21,882 bases of DNA from NCBI GenBank assembly GCA_910587495.1, contig CAJUMT010000029.1, positions 1-21,882 on the forward strand. Reading direction: 5' to 3'. How positions within the stretch are numbered: the first letter of the stretch is position 1; every line of letters begins with the position of its first letter. Position numbers and translations under genes: made by a program. Source of the DNA: an uncultured Lachnospiraceae bacterium. GTDB taxonomy: Bacteria > Bacillota_A > Clostridia > Lachnospirales > Lachnospiraceae. The notes beneath the pieces are model-generated. The model was given only the letters and a program-made list of their open reading frames with translations, ran no database searches and was not told the DNA's origin. Below, piece by piece: positions 6,967-15,166 of the stretch.

Positions 6967-8012
6967 AAGGACTGTTAAAATATTTATCGCCGTTTGCTCC
7001 CGACCAGTCCGGCGCGGCGTCCGTATTGTATGATCTGGGTGGGATCACCGTCATCTGCGACGCAGGCGGATGTACCGGAAATATATGCGGCTTCGACGAA
7101 CCCCGCTGGTTCAAAAGAAAAAGCGCCATTTTTAGCGCCGGACTTCGGGATATGGACGCAATCCTTGGCCGGGACGACCGTCTGATCGACAAATTAAAAG
7201 ACACCGCCGAAAAAGTGGACGCTTCCTTCATTGCCCTTATAGGAACTCCTGTCCCCGCTGTGATTGCCACCGATTATAAAGCGCTCAAAAGAATGGCAGA
7301 GAAACGCTGTAACCTTCCCGTCATTACCATCGAATGCACCGGAACCTATCTCTATGATGTAGGAGAGGAAGCCGCCTATCTTCAGCTGTTTGAACGGTTT
7401 GCAGAAGATGCGCCGGACACCGTCCCCGGACGTATCGGCGTGATCGGAGCCACGCCCCTTGGCTTAAGTCATATAAACGCAAACCAGAAAATATGTGAAA
7501 ATCTTTTGAAAGAAGGATATCAGGAAATCTTCTGCTATGGAATGGGAAGCGGGCTTGACGCCGTCAAAGCAGCCGGGTCGGCTGAAAAAAACCTGGTTGT
7601 ATCGCCTGCGGGATTAAAAGCCGCCGAATATCTGAAAAGGCGGTTCGGCACGCCTTATCAGACAGGGTATCCGCTGCTTACCCAAAGCTTCAAAGAAACC
7701 CTTCACAGTCTCTCAGGAAAAAAGATACTGATCGTCCATCAGCAGATTGCCGCCAACGAAATCCGCAAAGAGCTGCGCGCGGGCGGATCTGCAGATGTGA
7801 CAGCCGCCACCTGGTTTCTCCAAAATGAAGATTTAAAAGAGCCTGCAGACTTTTATCTGTCAACGGAAAGACAATTCACAGAAGCGGTCTGCCAGGGCGG
7901 ATATGATGTGGTTATAGGTGATCAGATGCTTAAGCGCGCCCTTAAAGAATATAAGGGAGACTTTATCCATATCCCCCACTTTGCCGTATCAGGAGAATGC
8001 GCCGATGACTGA
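6963..8012 (+). CDS. Nitrogenase component-1-like protein, beta type, copy 2 (K2)
   Basis: This 349-residue protein is a paralogue of K1 and the shortest of the four component-1-like proteins. It aligns from its first residue with K1 (LYDLGG at 22-27), has Cys37 in CDAGGC, and adds Cys32 and Cys42 around it. DEPRW falls at 45-49, as in K1. The later site reads IGTPVPAVIATDY, where NifK has a Cys, so like K1 it offers no third cluster ligand. GATPLGLS and LKAAEYLKRRFGTPYQTG match K1 blocks. It likely forms the D2-K2 complex served by H2. The start has a modest binding site (GGGAGC) and an ATGA overlap with D2, suggesting translational coupling. The 3' end overlaps hypF by 8 bp, tying the nitrogenase-like genes to the hyp genes. 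Confidence 0.83.
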   Translation: MKGLLKYLSPFAPDQSGAASVLYDLGGITVICDAGGCTGNICGFDEPRWFKRKSAIFSAGLRDMDAILGRDDRLIDKLKDTAEKVDASFIALIGTPVPAVIATDYKALKRMAEKRCNLPVITIECTGTYLYDVGEEAAYLQLFERFAEDAPDTVPGRIGVIGATPLGLSHINANQKICENLLKEGYQEIFCYGMGSGLDAVKAAGSAEKNLVVSPAGLKAAEYLKRRFGTPYQTGYPLLTQSFKETLHSLSGKKILIVHQQIAANEIRKELRAGGSADVTAATWFLQNEDLKEPADFYLSTERQFTEAVCQGGYDVVIGDQMLKRALKEYKGDFIHIPHFAVSGECADD

Positions 8013-10377
8013 AAAAAGCAAAAAATATACGCTGCTGATCCGCGTCTACGGGATCGTCCAGGGTGTAGGTTTCCGCCCCTTTGTCAGCCGGATCGCCGAT
8101 CAGGCAGGTATTAGCGGAAGCGTCGCCAACAAAGGTTCTTATGTGGAAATCTACGCCCGCGGCGCCAAAGAAGAACAGCAGAAGTTTATGCAGAATCTAA
8201 AAGACAATCCGCCCGAACGCTCTGCAGTGCTGAAAATAGACTGCACAGAAACAAAAGATCTGCCATTCACACAGTTTGACATCATTGAAAGCGAAAAAGA
8301 AGAAGGGGATATCTTCGTTTCACCGGATATCGCCACCTGTCCCAAATGCAAAAAAGAACTTTTCGATCCAAAAAACCGTCGGTATATGCATCCTTTTATC
8401 AACTGCACCGCCTGCGGACCCAGGCTTACGATCTTAGATTCCATGCCTTACGACCGGGTTCGGACCAGCATGGGGGAATTTCCCATGTGTCCTGCATGTG
8501 CGTATGAGTATACCCACGCCAGCACGCGCAGATACGATGCCCAGCCCGTATGCTGCAATGACTGCGGACCCCAGGTCTACCTGCTTAACCCAAGTAAAAA
8601 CGCATCTGTCGCAGCAAGAGGCGCAGAAGCAATCACGCGCGCGCGTCAGGCGATCATAGACGGCAGAATCATCGCCGTCAAAGGCATTGGCGGTTTTCAT
8701 TTATGCTGCGACGCTGCCAATGAAGCGGCTGTCAGACGGCTGCGGGAATTGAAAACGCGTCCCGTAAAACCCTTTGCGGTCATGATGCGGGATGTAGAGA
8801 CGGTCAAACGGGAGTGCGAAATCCCGCCGGAAGCCATGGAGATTTTAGACGGACATCAAAAACCCATTATACTGCTCGAGAAAAAAAACGAAAGCTGCCT
8901 GGCGCCTTCCATTGCACCGGGAAATCCAAAAGTCGGCGTTATGCTCCCTTACGCGCCCATACAGATGCTTTTATTTGACTATAACGACGAAGTCCATATG
9001 ACTGCGGACTGCCTGGTTATGACAAGCGGAAATGTCTCCGGCGCGCCCATCTGCCGGACCGATGAAGACGCTTTAAAAGAACTGTCCCATTTCTGCGACC
9101 TGATCCTCTCCCATGACCGGAAGATCCGTCTGCGGGCGGACGACTCTGTTATGGATTTTTACGAGGGAATGCCTTATATGATCCGCCGTTCCAGAGGATA
9201 TGCACCGCTTCCGTTTATGCTGTCCAATAATTTCAAGGGCCAGGTACTGGCTGTGGGCGGCGAACTGAAAAATACATTCTGCATAGGAAAAAATCAGTTA
9301 TTTTACCCTTCTCCCTATGTGGGCGACATGGAGGACGCAAGAACCGTGCGTGCGCTGGAAGAATCCATTCTGCGTATGGAAGAGCTTCTGGAAGCCAGGC
9401 CCACGATTGTGGCCTGCGATATGCATCCTAAATACAACACCACCATGGTCGCCGCCAAGCAGGGGCTTTCTGTGATACAGGTACAGCATCATTACGCCCA
9501 TATTCTGTCCTGTATGGCGGAAAATGATCACCCGGACCCGGTCATCGGCGTTTCCTTCGACGGTACTGGATACGGCATGGACGGCTCCATCTGGGGCGGC
9601 GAAATTCTAGCGACTGACTACCATTCTTTTACAAGGTTAGGAAGTATTGATCCGTTTTTGCAGATTGGCGGGGACGCCTCCGCAAAGGAAGGCTGGCGGA
9701 TTGCCGTTTCCCTGATCAATCACTTGTATCCTGCGGGATCTGAAAGGATCGTCCGAAAGTTTGGCCTTTGTAAAGAATCTGACCGAAAAATCTATGAACA
9801 AATGGCCGTAAAAAAAATCAATACTGTAGTCTCCACAAGCGCCGGACGGCTCTTTGACGCGGTGAGCGCAATTTTGGGCATCCGTCTTGCCTCCACCTTT
9901 GAAGGCGAAGCAGCCACGGCACTGGAATTTTCCGCGGAAACATATGAAAAAAGCATACATGAAACAAAAGATAATATATGTGAGATTCCTTTGGGATTTA
10001 CGAGCTTAGAAAATATGGACGGGCGCTTCCTTCTTCCCACCCTACATCTGGTTCAATATATAATAGAAGAACGATTAAACGGCAGTCCATCCGAGCGGCT
10101 TGCATATCTGTTCCATGTATTTTTATCAAAACAAATTGTCGCAGGCTGTAAGGAAGCCAGGAAAAAGACGGGGCGTAAAGTCTGCGCTTTAAGCGGCGGC
10201 GTGTTCCAAAACCGGCTTTTACTAAAGCTTTGCGACCAGGCGCTTACAAAAGAAGGATTCCTTGTGCTGAAACACAGCCTGCTTCCGCCCAACGACGGAG
10301 GCATCGCCCTGGGGCAGGCTGTCGCCGCTATGGCAAAAATTAATCCGGAACGCTGTGAGCGGCAGATGCGAAACTAA
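8005..10377 (+). CDS. hypF: HypF carbamoyltransferase (cyanide-ligand synthesis)
   Basis: HypF converts carbamoyl phosphate and ATP to a carbamoyl-adenylate and passes the carbamoyl group to the C-terminal Cys of HypE, the first step in making the CN ligands of [NiFe]-hydrogenase. This 790-residue protein has all domains in order. The acylphosphatase domain (RVYGIVQGVGFRPF, Arg24, and Asn42 in VANKG) is followed by two zinc-binding CxxC...CxxC modules at about 110-190. A YrdC-like domain follows, then a Kae1-like carbamoyltransferase domain with DGTGYGMDGSIWGGE, VQHHYAH and LSGGVFQNRLL. Length is slightly above the usual 750-770. The start ATG at 8005 (AGGAGA eight bases before) overlaps K2. 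The gene appears intact, so the pathway should be functional. Confidence 0.96.
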   Translation: MTEKSKKYTLLIRVYGIVQGVGFRPFVSRIADQAGISGSVANKGSYVEIYARGAKEEQQKFMQNLKDNPPERSAVLKIDCTETKDLPFTQFDIIESEKEEGDIFVSPDIATCPKCKKELFDPKNRRYMHPFINCTACGPRLTILDSMPYDRVRTSMGEFPMCPACAYEYTHASTRRYDAQPVCCNDCGPQVYLLNPSKNASVAARGAEAITRARQAIIDGRIIAVKGIGGFHLCCDAANEAAVRRLRELKTRPVKPFAVMMRDVETVKRECEIPPEAMEILDGHQKPIILLEKKNESCLAPSIAPGNPKVGVMLPYAPIQMLLFDYNDEVHMTADCLVMTSGNVSGAPICRTDEDALKELSHFCDLILSHDRKIRLRADDSVMDFYEGMPYMIRRSRGYAPLPFMLSNNFKGQVLAVGGELKNTFCIGKNQLFYPSPYVGDMEDARTVRALEESILRMEELLEARPTIVACDMHPKYNTTMVAAKQGLSVIQVQHHYAHILSCMAENDHPDPVIGVSFDGTGYGMDGSIWGGEILATDYHSFTRLGSIDPFLQIGGDASAKEGWRIAVSLINHLYPAGSERIVRKFGLCKESDRKIYEQMAVKKINTVVSTSAGRLFDAVSAILGIRLASTFEGEAATALEFSAETYEKSIHETKDNICEIPLGFTSLENMDGRFLLPTLHLVQYIIEERLNGSPSERLAYLFHVFLSKQIVAGCKEARKKTGRKVCALSGGVFQNRLLLKLCDQALTKEGFLVLKHSLLPPNDGGIALGQAVAAMAKINPERCERQMRN

Positions 10378-10393
10378 AATAGGAGGTAGAAAA

Positions 10394-10600
10394 ATGTGTG
10401 TAGGTTTAGCCGCTAAAGTTGTCGGCATAAAAAATGGTATGGCAGTGATAGACGCTTCCGGAGCCAAACGGGAAGTTTCCGCAGAACTGCTCCAGGATCT
10501 GGAACCCGGAGATTACGTTATGGTACATGCAGGCATTGCCATTGCAAAAATCACGGATGACGACGAAGAGGAAACCGATGAACTGATGGAGATGCTCTAA
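10394..10600 (+). CDS. hypC: HypC chaperone/scaffold for the Fe(CN)2(CO) unit
   Basis: HypC binds iron with HypD while CN and CO ligands are attached, then carries the unit to a target protein. This 68-residue protein starts MCVGLAAKVVG. Cys2, the iron ligand exposed after Met removal, is present, as is the conserved His (VMVHAG, His45). The usual Pro in the MC-x-x-x-P-G/A start is Ala here (position 6), a change in the part that contacts partner proteins. The acidic tail is typical. The binding site is a strong AGGAGG (10381-10386), and the chosen ATG at 10394 leaves 16 bp after hypF. The client in this operon may be a nitrogenase-like protein, not a hydrogenase; that is inference. Confidence 0.94.
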   Translation: MCVGLAAKVVGIKNGMAVIDASGAKREVSAELLQDLEPGDYVMVHAGIAIAKITDDDEEETDELMEML

Positions 10601-10601
10601 A

Positions 10602-11651
10602 ATGGAAAATACAAAAAAAACCGCAAAAGAACTGATCCAGGACTACGATGGGTCCCATATAAGAATCATGGAAGTGTGCGGCACACACACCCATGAAATT
10701 TTTCGCCTGGGTATCCGCAAGATTCTGCCGCCCCAGGTTGAACTGATCTCCGGCCCTGGATGTCCGGTGTGTGTAACCCCGGTGGGGTATATTGACGAAG
10801 CAGTCATGCTCGCTCTTACATATCAAGCCGTGATCTGCACCTTCGGCGACCTGATCCGTGTACCCGGAACAAAGATGAGCCTGTCAGAAGCCAGAGCCAA
10901 AGGCGCCAGGCTCCGGGTTGTGTACTCTCCGCTGGATGCACTCACCTACGCCGAAGAGCATCCGGATACACAAGTAGTATTCCTGGCCGTAGGCTTTGAG
11001 ACCACCACCCCCTCTGCCTGCCTTGCCGTCAAAAAAGCTATGGAAAAAGGGCTTGAAAACTTTTCTCTCCTTGTGGCCAACAAGACCATGCCCAATGCTT
11101 ACCAGGCGTTAAAAGGCAGCGCAGACGCATTTCTCTACCCCGGACACGTCCACGCGATTACCGGAACAAAAGACTGTAAAAAAATGGAGCAAGAAGGTGT
11201 ATCCGGCGTGGTCGCCGGCTTTACCGCCAGAGAACTTTTGACAGCTTTAGCCGTCACGCTGGAAAAATTCAAAGATGGAAAGCCTTTTTTTGTCAACTGT
11301 TATCCAAGAGTCGTCACCGATACAGGCAATCTGTCCGCCCGGGAGATCATTGACGAAGTGATGGAACCTTGCGACGCAGAATGGCGCGGACTGGGCATCA
11401 TACCCGGCTCCGGTCTAAAACTGAAAAAGGAATATGACTCTTACGACGCCCGCATTAAATTCAGCTTGCCGAAAGTAACAGGCAAAAGCAATCCCGCCTG
11501 CCGCTGCGGAGACGTACTCCAGGGAAAATGCAAACCCTCCGACTGTAAAGTATTCGGAAAAGGATGTACGCCGCAGCACCCCATCGGCGCCTGTATGGTG
11601 TCCAACGAAGGCGCCTGTTCGGCATATTACCAATATGGACTGGAAGAATAA
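10602..11651 (+). CDS. hypD: HypD, Fe-S protein of Fe(CN)2(CO) assembly
   Basis: HypD carries a [4Fe-4S] cluster and redox-active cysteines and, with HypC, forms the site where the iron receives CN and CO. This 349-residue protein has the three catalytic blocks: EVCGTHTH (Cys26), GPGCPVCVTP (Cys54, Cys57), and a C-terminal cysteine-rich region from 300 to 339 (CRCG, Cys310, Cys315, Cys322, Cys331, Cys339) that includes the cluster ligands. GFETTTPS lies in the middle. The length is close to the usual 360-370. The gene begins one base after the hypC stop. All residues expected for function are present. Confidence 0.96.
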   Translation: MENTKKTAKELIQDYDGSHIRIMEVCGTHTHEIFRLGIRKILPPQVELISGPGCPVCVTPVGYIDEAVMLALTYQAVICTFGDLIRVPGTKMSLSEARAKGARLRVVYSPLDALTYAEEHPDTQVVFLAVGFETTTPSACLAVKKAMEKGLENFSLLVANKTMPNAYQALKGSADAFLYPGHVHAITGTKDCKKMEQEGVSGVVAGFTARELLTALAVTLEKFKDGKPFFVNCYPRVVTDTGNLSAREIIDEVMEPCDAEWRGLGIIPGSGLKLKKEYDSYDARIKFSLPKVTGKSNPACRCGDVLQGKCKPSDCKVFGKGCTPQHPIGACMVSNEGACSAYYQYGLEE

Positions 11652-11664
11652 AGGAGAAATAATT

Positions 11665-12669
11665 ATGGAAAAAGTAGTAACCCTCGCCCACGGCGCGGGA
11701 GGCAAACAGACGTCGGAACTGATCGAACAGGTATTTAAAGCACATTTTTCCAATCCGGAATTTACGTCCGACGACGCTGCTGTTTTAGATATAGGAGAGG
11801 GGCAGATCGCCATGAGTACAGACGGCTTTATCGTATCTCCTTATGAATTTAACGGGGGAAATATTGGTAAACTCAGCATCTGCGGAACCGTCAACGACTT
11901 AGCCTGCATGGGAGCAAAACCTCTGTATTTGACCTGCTCCTTTATTATTGAAGAAGGGTTTCCGCTGGAAAAGCTGGAAGAAATTGCAGCTTCCATGGAA
12001 AAAACCGCCCATGAGGCAGGCGTAAAGATCGTAGCCGGAGACACAAAAGTCGCCGGTAAAGGACAGGTGGATCACATTTTTATCACAACTACCGGTATCG
12101 GAAAACTGCAAAAAGACGTGCGGACCTCAGGAGCTGCCGCAAAACCCGGAGACGTCATCCTTGTAACAGGAGATATCGGCAGACACGGCTGCACGATTCT
12201 GCTTGCCCGGGAAAACCTGGGGATCGAGGCAGATATAAAGAGCGACTGCGCACCGCTGTGGGACACCGTAGAGTCTATGCTTATGACAACCAAAAATATC
12301 CATGTAATACGGGACGCCACCCGGGGCGGTGTCGGCACTGTCCTCTATGAGATCGCGGTTGAAAGTCAGGTAGGTATACGGCTCAATTCCGAAGCACTCC
12401 CGGTGGACGGCGCGGTAAAAGGCGTATGCGGTATGTTAGGATTAGATCCCCTGTATCTGGCCAATGAAGGAACGATGGTAGTAATCACGCCAAAAGAAAC
12501 CGCAGATGCACTGCTGCAAACGCTGCGGCAAGGAAAATATTCCAAAAATGCGGCAATTATCGGAGAAGTTACAGATGTAATGCCCGGAAAAATCGTCGTA
12601 AAAACAGAGATCGGTGCAGAGACTCTCCTGCCCCAGCCGGGCGGAGAGTTACTTCCTCGAATCTGTTAA
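11665..12669 (+). CDS. hypE: HypE carbamoyl dehydratase (thiocyanate-forming)
   Basis: HypE dehydrates the carbamoyl group received from HypF into a thiocyanate on its C-terminal Cys, using ATP, and donates cyanide to HypC-HypD. The 334-residue protein belongs to the PurM/SelD-like family. It has HGAGGKQTSELI near the N-terminus, DDAAVLD, AGDTKV and the glycine-rich RGGVGTVLYEIA. It ends in the diagnostic PRIC, with the active Cys334 as last residue. The start ATG at 11665 has AAGGAGA (11651-11657); an in-frame ATG at 11635 would overlap hypD and lacks a site. It is the last gene of the operon, followed by a hairpin. hypA and hypB, needed for nickel, are not next to it. Confidence 0.96.
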   Translation: MEKVVTLAHGAGGKQTSELIEQVFKAHFSNPEFTSDDAAVLDIGEGQIAMSTDGFIVSPYEFNGGNIGKLSICGTVNDLACMGAKPLYLTCSFIIEEGFPLEKLEEIAASMEKTAHEAGVKIVAGDTKVAGKGQVDHIFITTTGIGKLQKDVRTSGAAAKPGDVILVTGDIGRHGCTILLARENLGIEADIKSDCAPLWDTVESMLMTTKNIHVIRDATRGGVGTVLYEIAVESQVGIRLNSEALPVDGAVKGVCGMLGLDPLYLANEGTMVVITPKETADALLQTLRQGKYSKNAAIIGEVTDVMPGKIVVKTEIGAETLLPQPGGELLPRIC

Positions 12670-12671
12670 GA

Positions 12672-12722
12672 AAAGAGCCTTTGTGCCGCAATGCGTTGTT
12701 ATCCATGGTACAAAGGCTCTTT
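12672..12722. terminator. Shared hairpin terminator between hypE and the TtcA-like gene
   Basis: A perfect 13-bp stem, AAAGAGCCTTTGT with ACAAAGGCTCTTT, encloses a loop of about 25 bases. It lies just after the hypE stop and just before the convergent TtcA-like stop. It ends in short T runs in both directions, so it probably serves both genes. Confidence 0.75.
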
Positions 12723-12724
12723 CA

Positions 12725-13456
12725 TTATCTGTTTTTTAAGTTCGGCGGCCAGTCCGGAATATCCCCGGTCACTATAGCATGAAACATCCTCTCTTTCACC
12801 CCCGGATGTTCTTTTTGCAGCTGCGCCAGCAATTTCTTCGCATAAGCCCGCATCGTCTTACCATCCACCGGGCAGGCACTTTTCATCACCGGAATCTGAT
12901 ACCTGCGGCAAAATCCTTTTACCTGCGCCTCTTCCGCCAGCATTAGCGGTCGAAGCACCGTAAGACGCGTATCCTCAAACCAGGTTACCGGCGGAAACGC
13001 GTAAAACTTTCCCTGAAACAGCAAAGATAAAAGCATTGTTTCCACAAAATCATCTTTATGGTGCGCATAAGCGATCTTGTTGCACGAAAGCTCCTGCACA
13101 CGCCGTACCAGGGCGCCCTTTCTAAGCTTCGCACAGAGCGCACATGGATTTTTCTCTTTTCGTTCTTCCATCACAATCCGGCCAATCTGTGTAGGCACCA
13201 CCGAAAAGTCCACCTGGAGTTCCCGACAAAATCTCTGCACTTTTGTATAATCTGTATTTCCGAAGCCCAAATCCACACTGACCGCACATACTTCAAAGGA
13301 TTGGGGATAAAATCTTGACAGTTCTTTCAATGCCATAAGAAGCGTCAGGCTGTCTTTCCCGCCGGATACACCAACCGCAATCCGATCCCCTGCCTGTATC
13401 ATCTCATAATTCTCTACTGCCTGCCTTACCAGGCTCAACAATTTCTGAAGTTTCAA
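12725..13456 (-). CDS. TtcA-like tRNA thiolation ATPase (PP-loop family)
   Basis: This 243-residue protein has the PP-loop SGGKDS (31-36) that adenylates a tRNA base, an HHKDD block (132-136), and the three cysteines typical of TtcA: Cys105 and Cys108 (PCALC) and Cys195 (ACP). In TtcA these hold a [4Fe-4S] cluster and sulfur is inserted at C32 of tRNA. Clostridial relatives are annotated this way but may modify another position. The start is TTG, forming a TTGA overlap with the preceding flavoprotein stop, and the binding site is weak, so translation is likely coupled. The upstream rhodanese-domain protein and thioredoxin could supply persulfide sulfur and reducing power, which is inference from the operon. 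Confidence 0.85.
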   Translation of the reverse strand: MKLQKLLSLVRQAVENYEMIQAGDRIAVGVSGGKDSLTLLMALKELSRFYPQSFEVCAVSVDLGFGNTDYTKVQRFCRELQVDFSVVPTQIGRIVMEERKEKNPCALCAKLRKGALVRRVQELSCNKIAYAHHKDDFVETMLLSLLFQGKFYAFPPVTWFEDTRLTVLRPLMLAEEAQVKGFCRRYQIPVMKSACPVDGKTMRAYAKKLLAQLQKEHPGVKERMFHAIVTGDIPDWPPNLKNR

Positions 13457-15150
13457 ATCCCGCAGGCAGACGCTGATTCGCTCAGACAGCGGTCATTAGT
13501 CACTGTATCATAGAAGCGGAAACCTCCGGCGAAATTATACGCTTCATAACCATACCCAGTCAATATCCGACAGGCGATGTAGCTGCGAAGACCGCTCTGG
13601 CAGATCACATAGACCGGTTTGCCCTGTTCCACTTCCTCTAACCGTTCCCGCAGTTCGTCCACAGGAATATTTTTAAACCCGTCAATTCGCCCTCTGTTAT
13701 ACTCTCCCACTGTCCTGACATCCAGCAGGGTCGCGCTTCCGTCACGGGGCAGTTTGTCCAGATCTTCCAAAAACCATTGTCGGAGAAGTCCTCTTTCCAA
13801 ATTGTCAATCATGAAACCAGCCATATTGACCGGGTCTTTGGCGGAAGAATAAGGCGGCGCATAGGTCAAATCCAGTTCTTTCAGTTCAGTTGCTTTCATC
13901 CTTGCATGAATCGCCGCTGCCAGCACATCAATACGCTTGTCCACCCCATCATAACCCACAATTTGCGCGCCCAGAAGACGATATGTTCTTTTTTCAAACA
14001 CCACTTTCATGGTCATCAATTTTCCCCCTGGATAGTAACCGGCATGATTCATCGGGGAAAGAATTACTTTATCCACATCAAATCCGGCTCTTTCCGCGTT
14101 GGTTTCATTAACACCAGTCACAGCGGCAGTCATGTCAAATACCTTAATCACACTGCTGCCCTGGGAACCCGGATACCGACTATCCCCGCCGCAGATATTA
14201 TCAGCAGCAATCCGTCCCTGCCGGTTGGCCGGGCCTGCCAGAGAGATCAGGGCATCCCGTCCGGTGACATAATGTTTCACCTGTACTGCATCTCCCACAG
14301 CGTAGATATCCGGTACAGAAGTCTCCATCCGGTCGTTCACCACAATACTGTCTTTGGCACCCAGCGCAAGACCCGCTTTTTTCGCAAGTGCAGTATCCGG
14401 CGTGACACCAATAGCCAATACCACCATGTCTGCATGAAGGGGCGCTTCATCTTTAAGCAGCACATCCACACCATCGTCTCTCTCTTCAAAGCCTTCTACC
14501 GTACGCCCCAAAACCAGTTTGACGCCGTGTTTGCGCATCTCGCCATGCATGAAAGCGGCCATATCCGGGTCAAAAGGGTTCATCAATTGCTTGGGGCGCT
14601 GGACGATAGTGACCTCCATACCGAGTTCCCGCAAATTCTCTGCCAGCTCCAGACCGATAAATCCGCCTCCCGCCAGTACAGCCGATTGGGGCTGGTGCCC
14701 GTCAATATATTTTTTTATATCAAACGTGTCTTCCACTGTCCGCAGAGTAAACACCCGATCCAATCCTGTTCCCGGAACTCTGGGCTGGGTGGGTTTCGCG
14801 CCGGGTGACAAAAGTAGCTTGTCATAACTTTCCTCAAACATTTCCCCGGTCTCAAGATCTTTTACGGAAACAGTCTTTTTATCCGGATGAATGGATGTAA
14901 CCTCATGACGCACTTTCACGTTCACCCGAAAACGTAAAAAGAAGCTCTCAGGTGTCTGCAAAGTCAATGCCTGGGGATTTGTGATCACATCCCCGATATA
15001 ATAAGGAAGTCCGCAGTTTGCATAAGAAATATACCCCGACCGTTCAAACATCACAATTTCCGCCTGCTCGTCCAGCCTTCGGATACGGGCCGCCGCCGTG
15101 GCGCCTCCCGCCACACCTCCTACAATCACTACTTTCATACAGTTTCCCAT
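13453..15150 (-). CDS. CoA-disulfide-reductase-like flavoprotein with C-terminal rhodanese domain
   Basis: This 565-residue protein combines a pyridine nucleotide-disulfide oxidoreductase with a rhodanese domain. The N-terminal FAD fold is VVIVGGVAGGATAAARIRR (7-25), and the single redox Cys46 sits in SYANCGLPYYIG, as in CoA-disulfide and CoA-persulfide reductases. The NAD(P) fold is at about 157-186 (AGGGFIGLELAENL), followed by IYAVGDA. The C-terminal domain ends in a rhodanese active-site loop CQSGLRS (Cys517). Fusions of this kind reduce CoA or other low-molecular-weight per- or polysulfides, or CoA disulfide. A GGGGAGG site seven bases upstream supports ATG at 15150 over the internal Met5. 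It follows thioredoxin by 16 bp and overlaps the TtcA-like gene. Confidence 0.9.
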   Translation of the reverse strand: MGNCMKVVIVGGVAGGATAAARIRRLDEQAEIVMFERSGYISYANCGLPYYIGDVITNPQALTLQTPESFFLRFRVNVKVRHEVTSIHPDKKTVSVKDLETGEMFEESYDKLLLSPGAKPTQPRVPGTGLDRVFTLRTVEDTFDIKKYIDGHQPQSAVLAGGGFIGLELAENLRELGMEVTIVQRPKQLMNPFDPDMAAFMHGEMRKHGVKLVLGRTVEGFEERDDGVDVLLKDEAPLHADMVVLAIGVTPDTALAKKAGLALGAKDSIVVNDRMETSVPDIYAVGDAVQVKHYVTGRDALISLAGPANRQGRIAADNICGGDSRYPGSQGSSVIKVFDMTAAVTGVNETNAERAGFDVDKVILSPMNHAGYYPGGKLMTMKVVFEKRTYRLLGAQIVGYDGVDKRIDVLAAAIHARMKATELKELDLTYAPPYSSAKDPVNMAGFMIDNLERGLLRQWFLEDLDKLPRDGSATLLDVRTVGEYNRGRIDGFKNIPVDELRERLEEVEQGKPVYVICQSGLRSYIACRILTGYGYEAYNFAGGFRFYDTVTNDRCLSESASACGI

Positions 15151-15166
15151 CTTTATGCCTCCCCGC

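Noticed and set aside
1687..8012. A true nitrogen-fixation (nif) or chlorophyll/bacteriochlorophyll (DPOR/COR) gene cluster
   Set aside because: D and K are short and lack the FeMo-cofactor Cys/His by hand alignment. No nifB, nifE/N order, nifV or other nif genes, and no pigment genes, accompany them. H proteins alone do not show nitrogen fixation.
13777..14808. 343-codon plus-strand reading frame
   Set aside because: It is antisense to the flavoprotein gene, which has complete domains; the frame shows no family motif and has no binding site of note.
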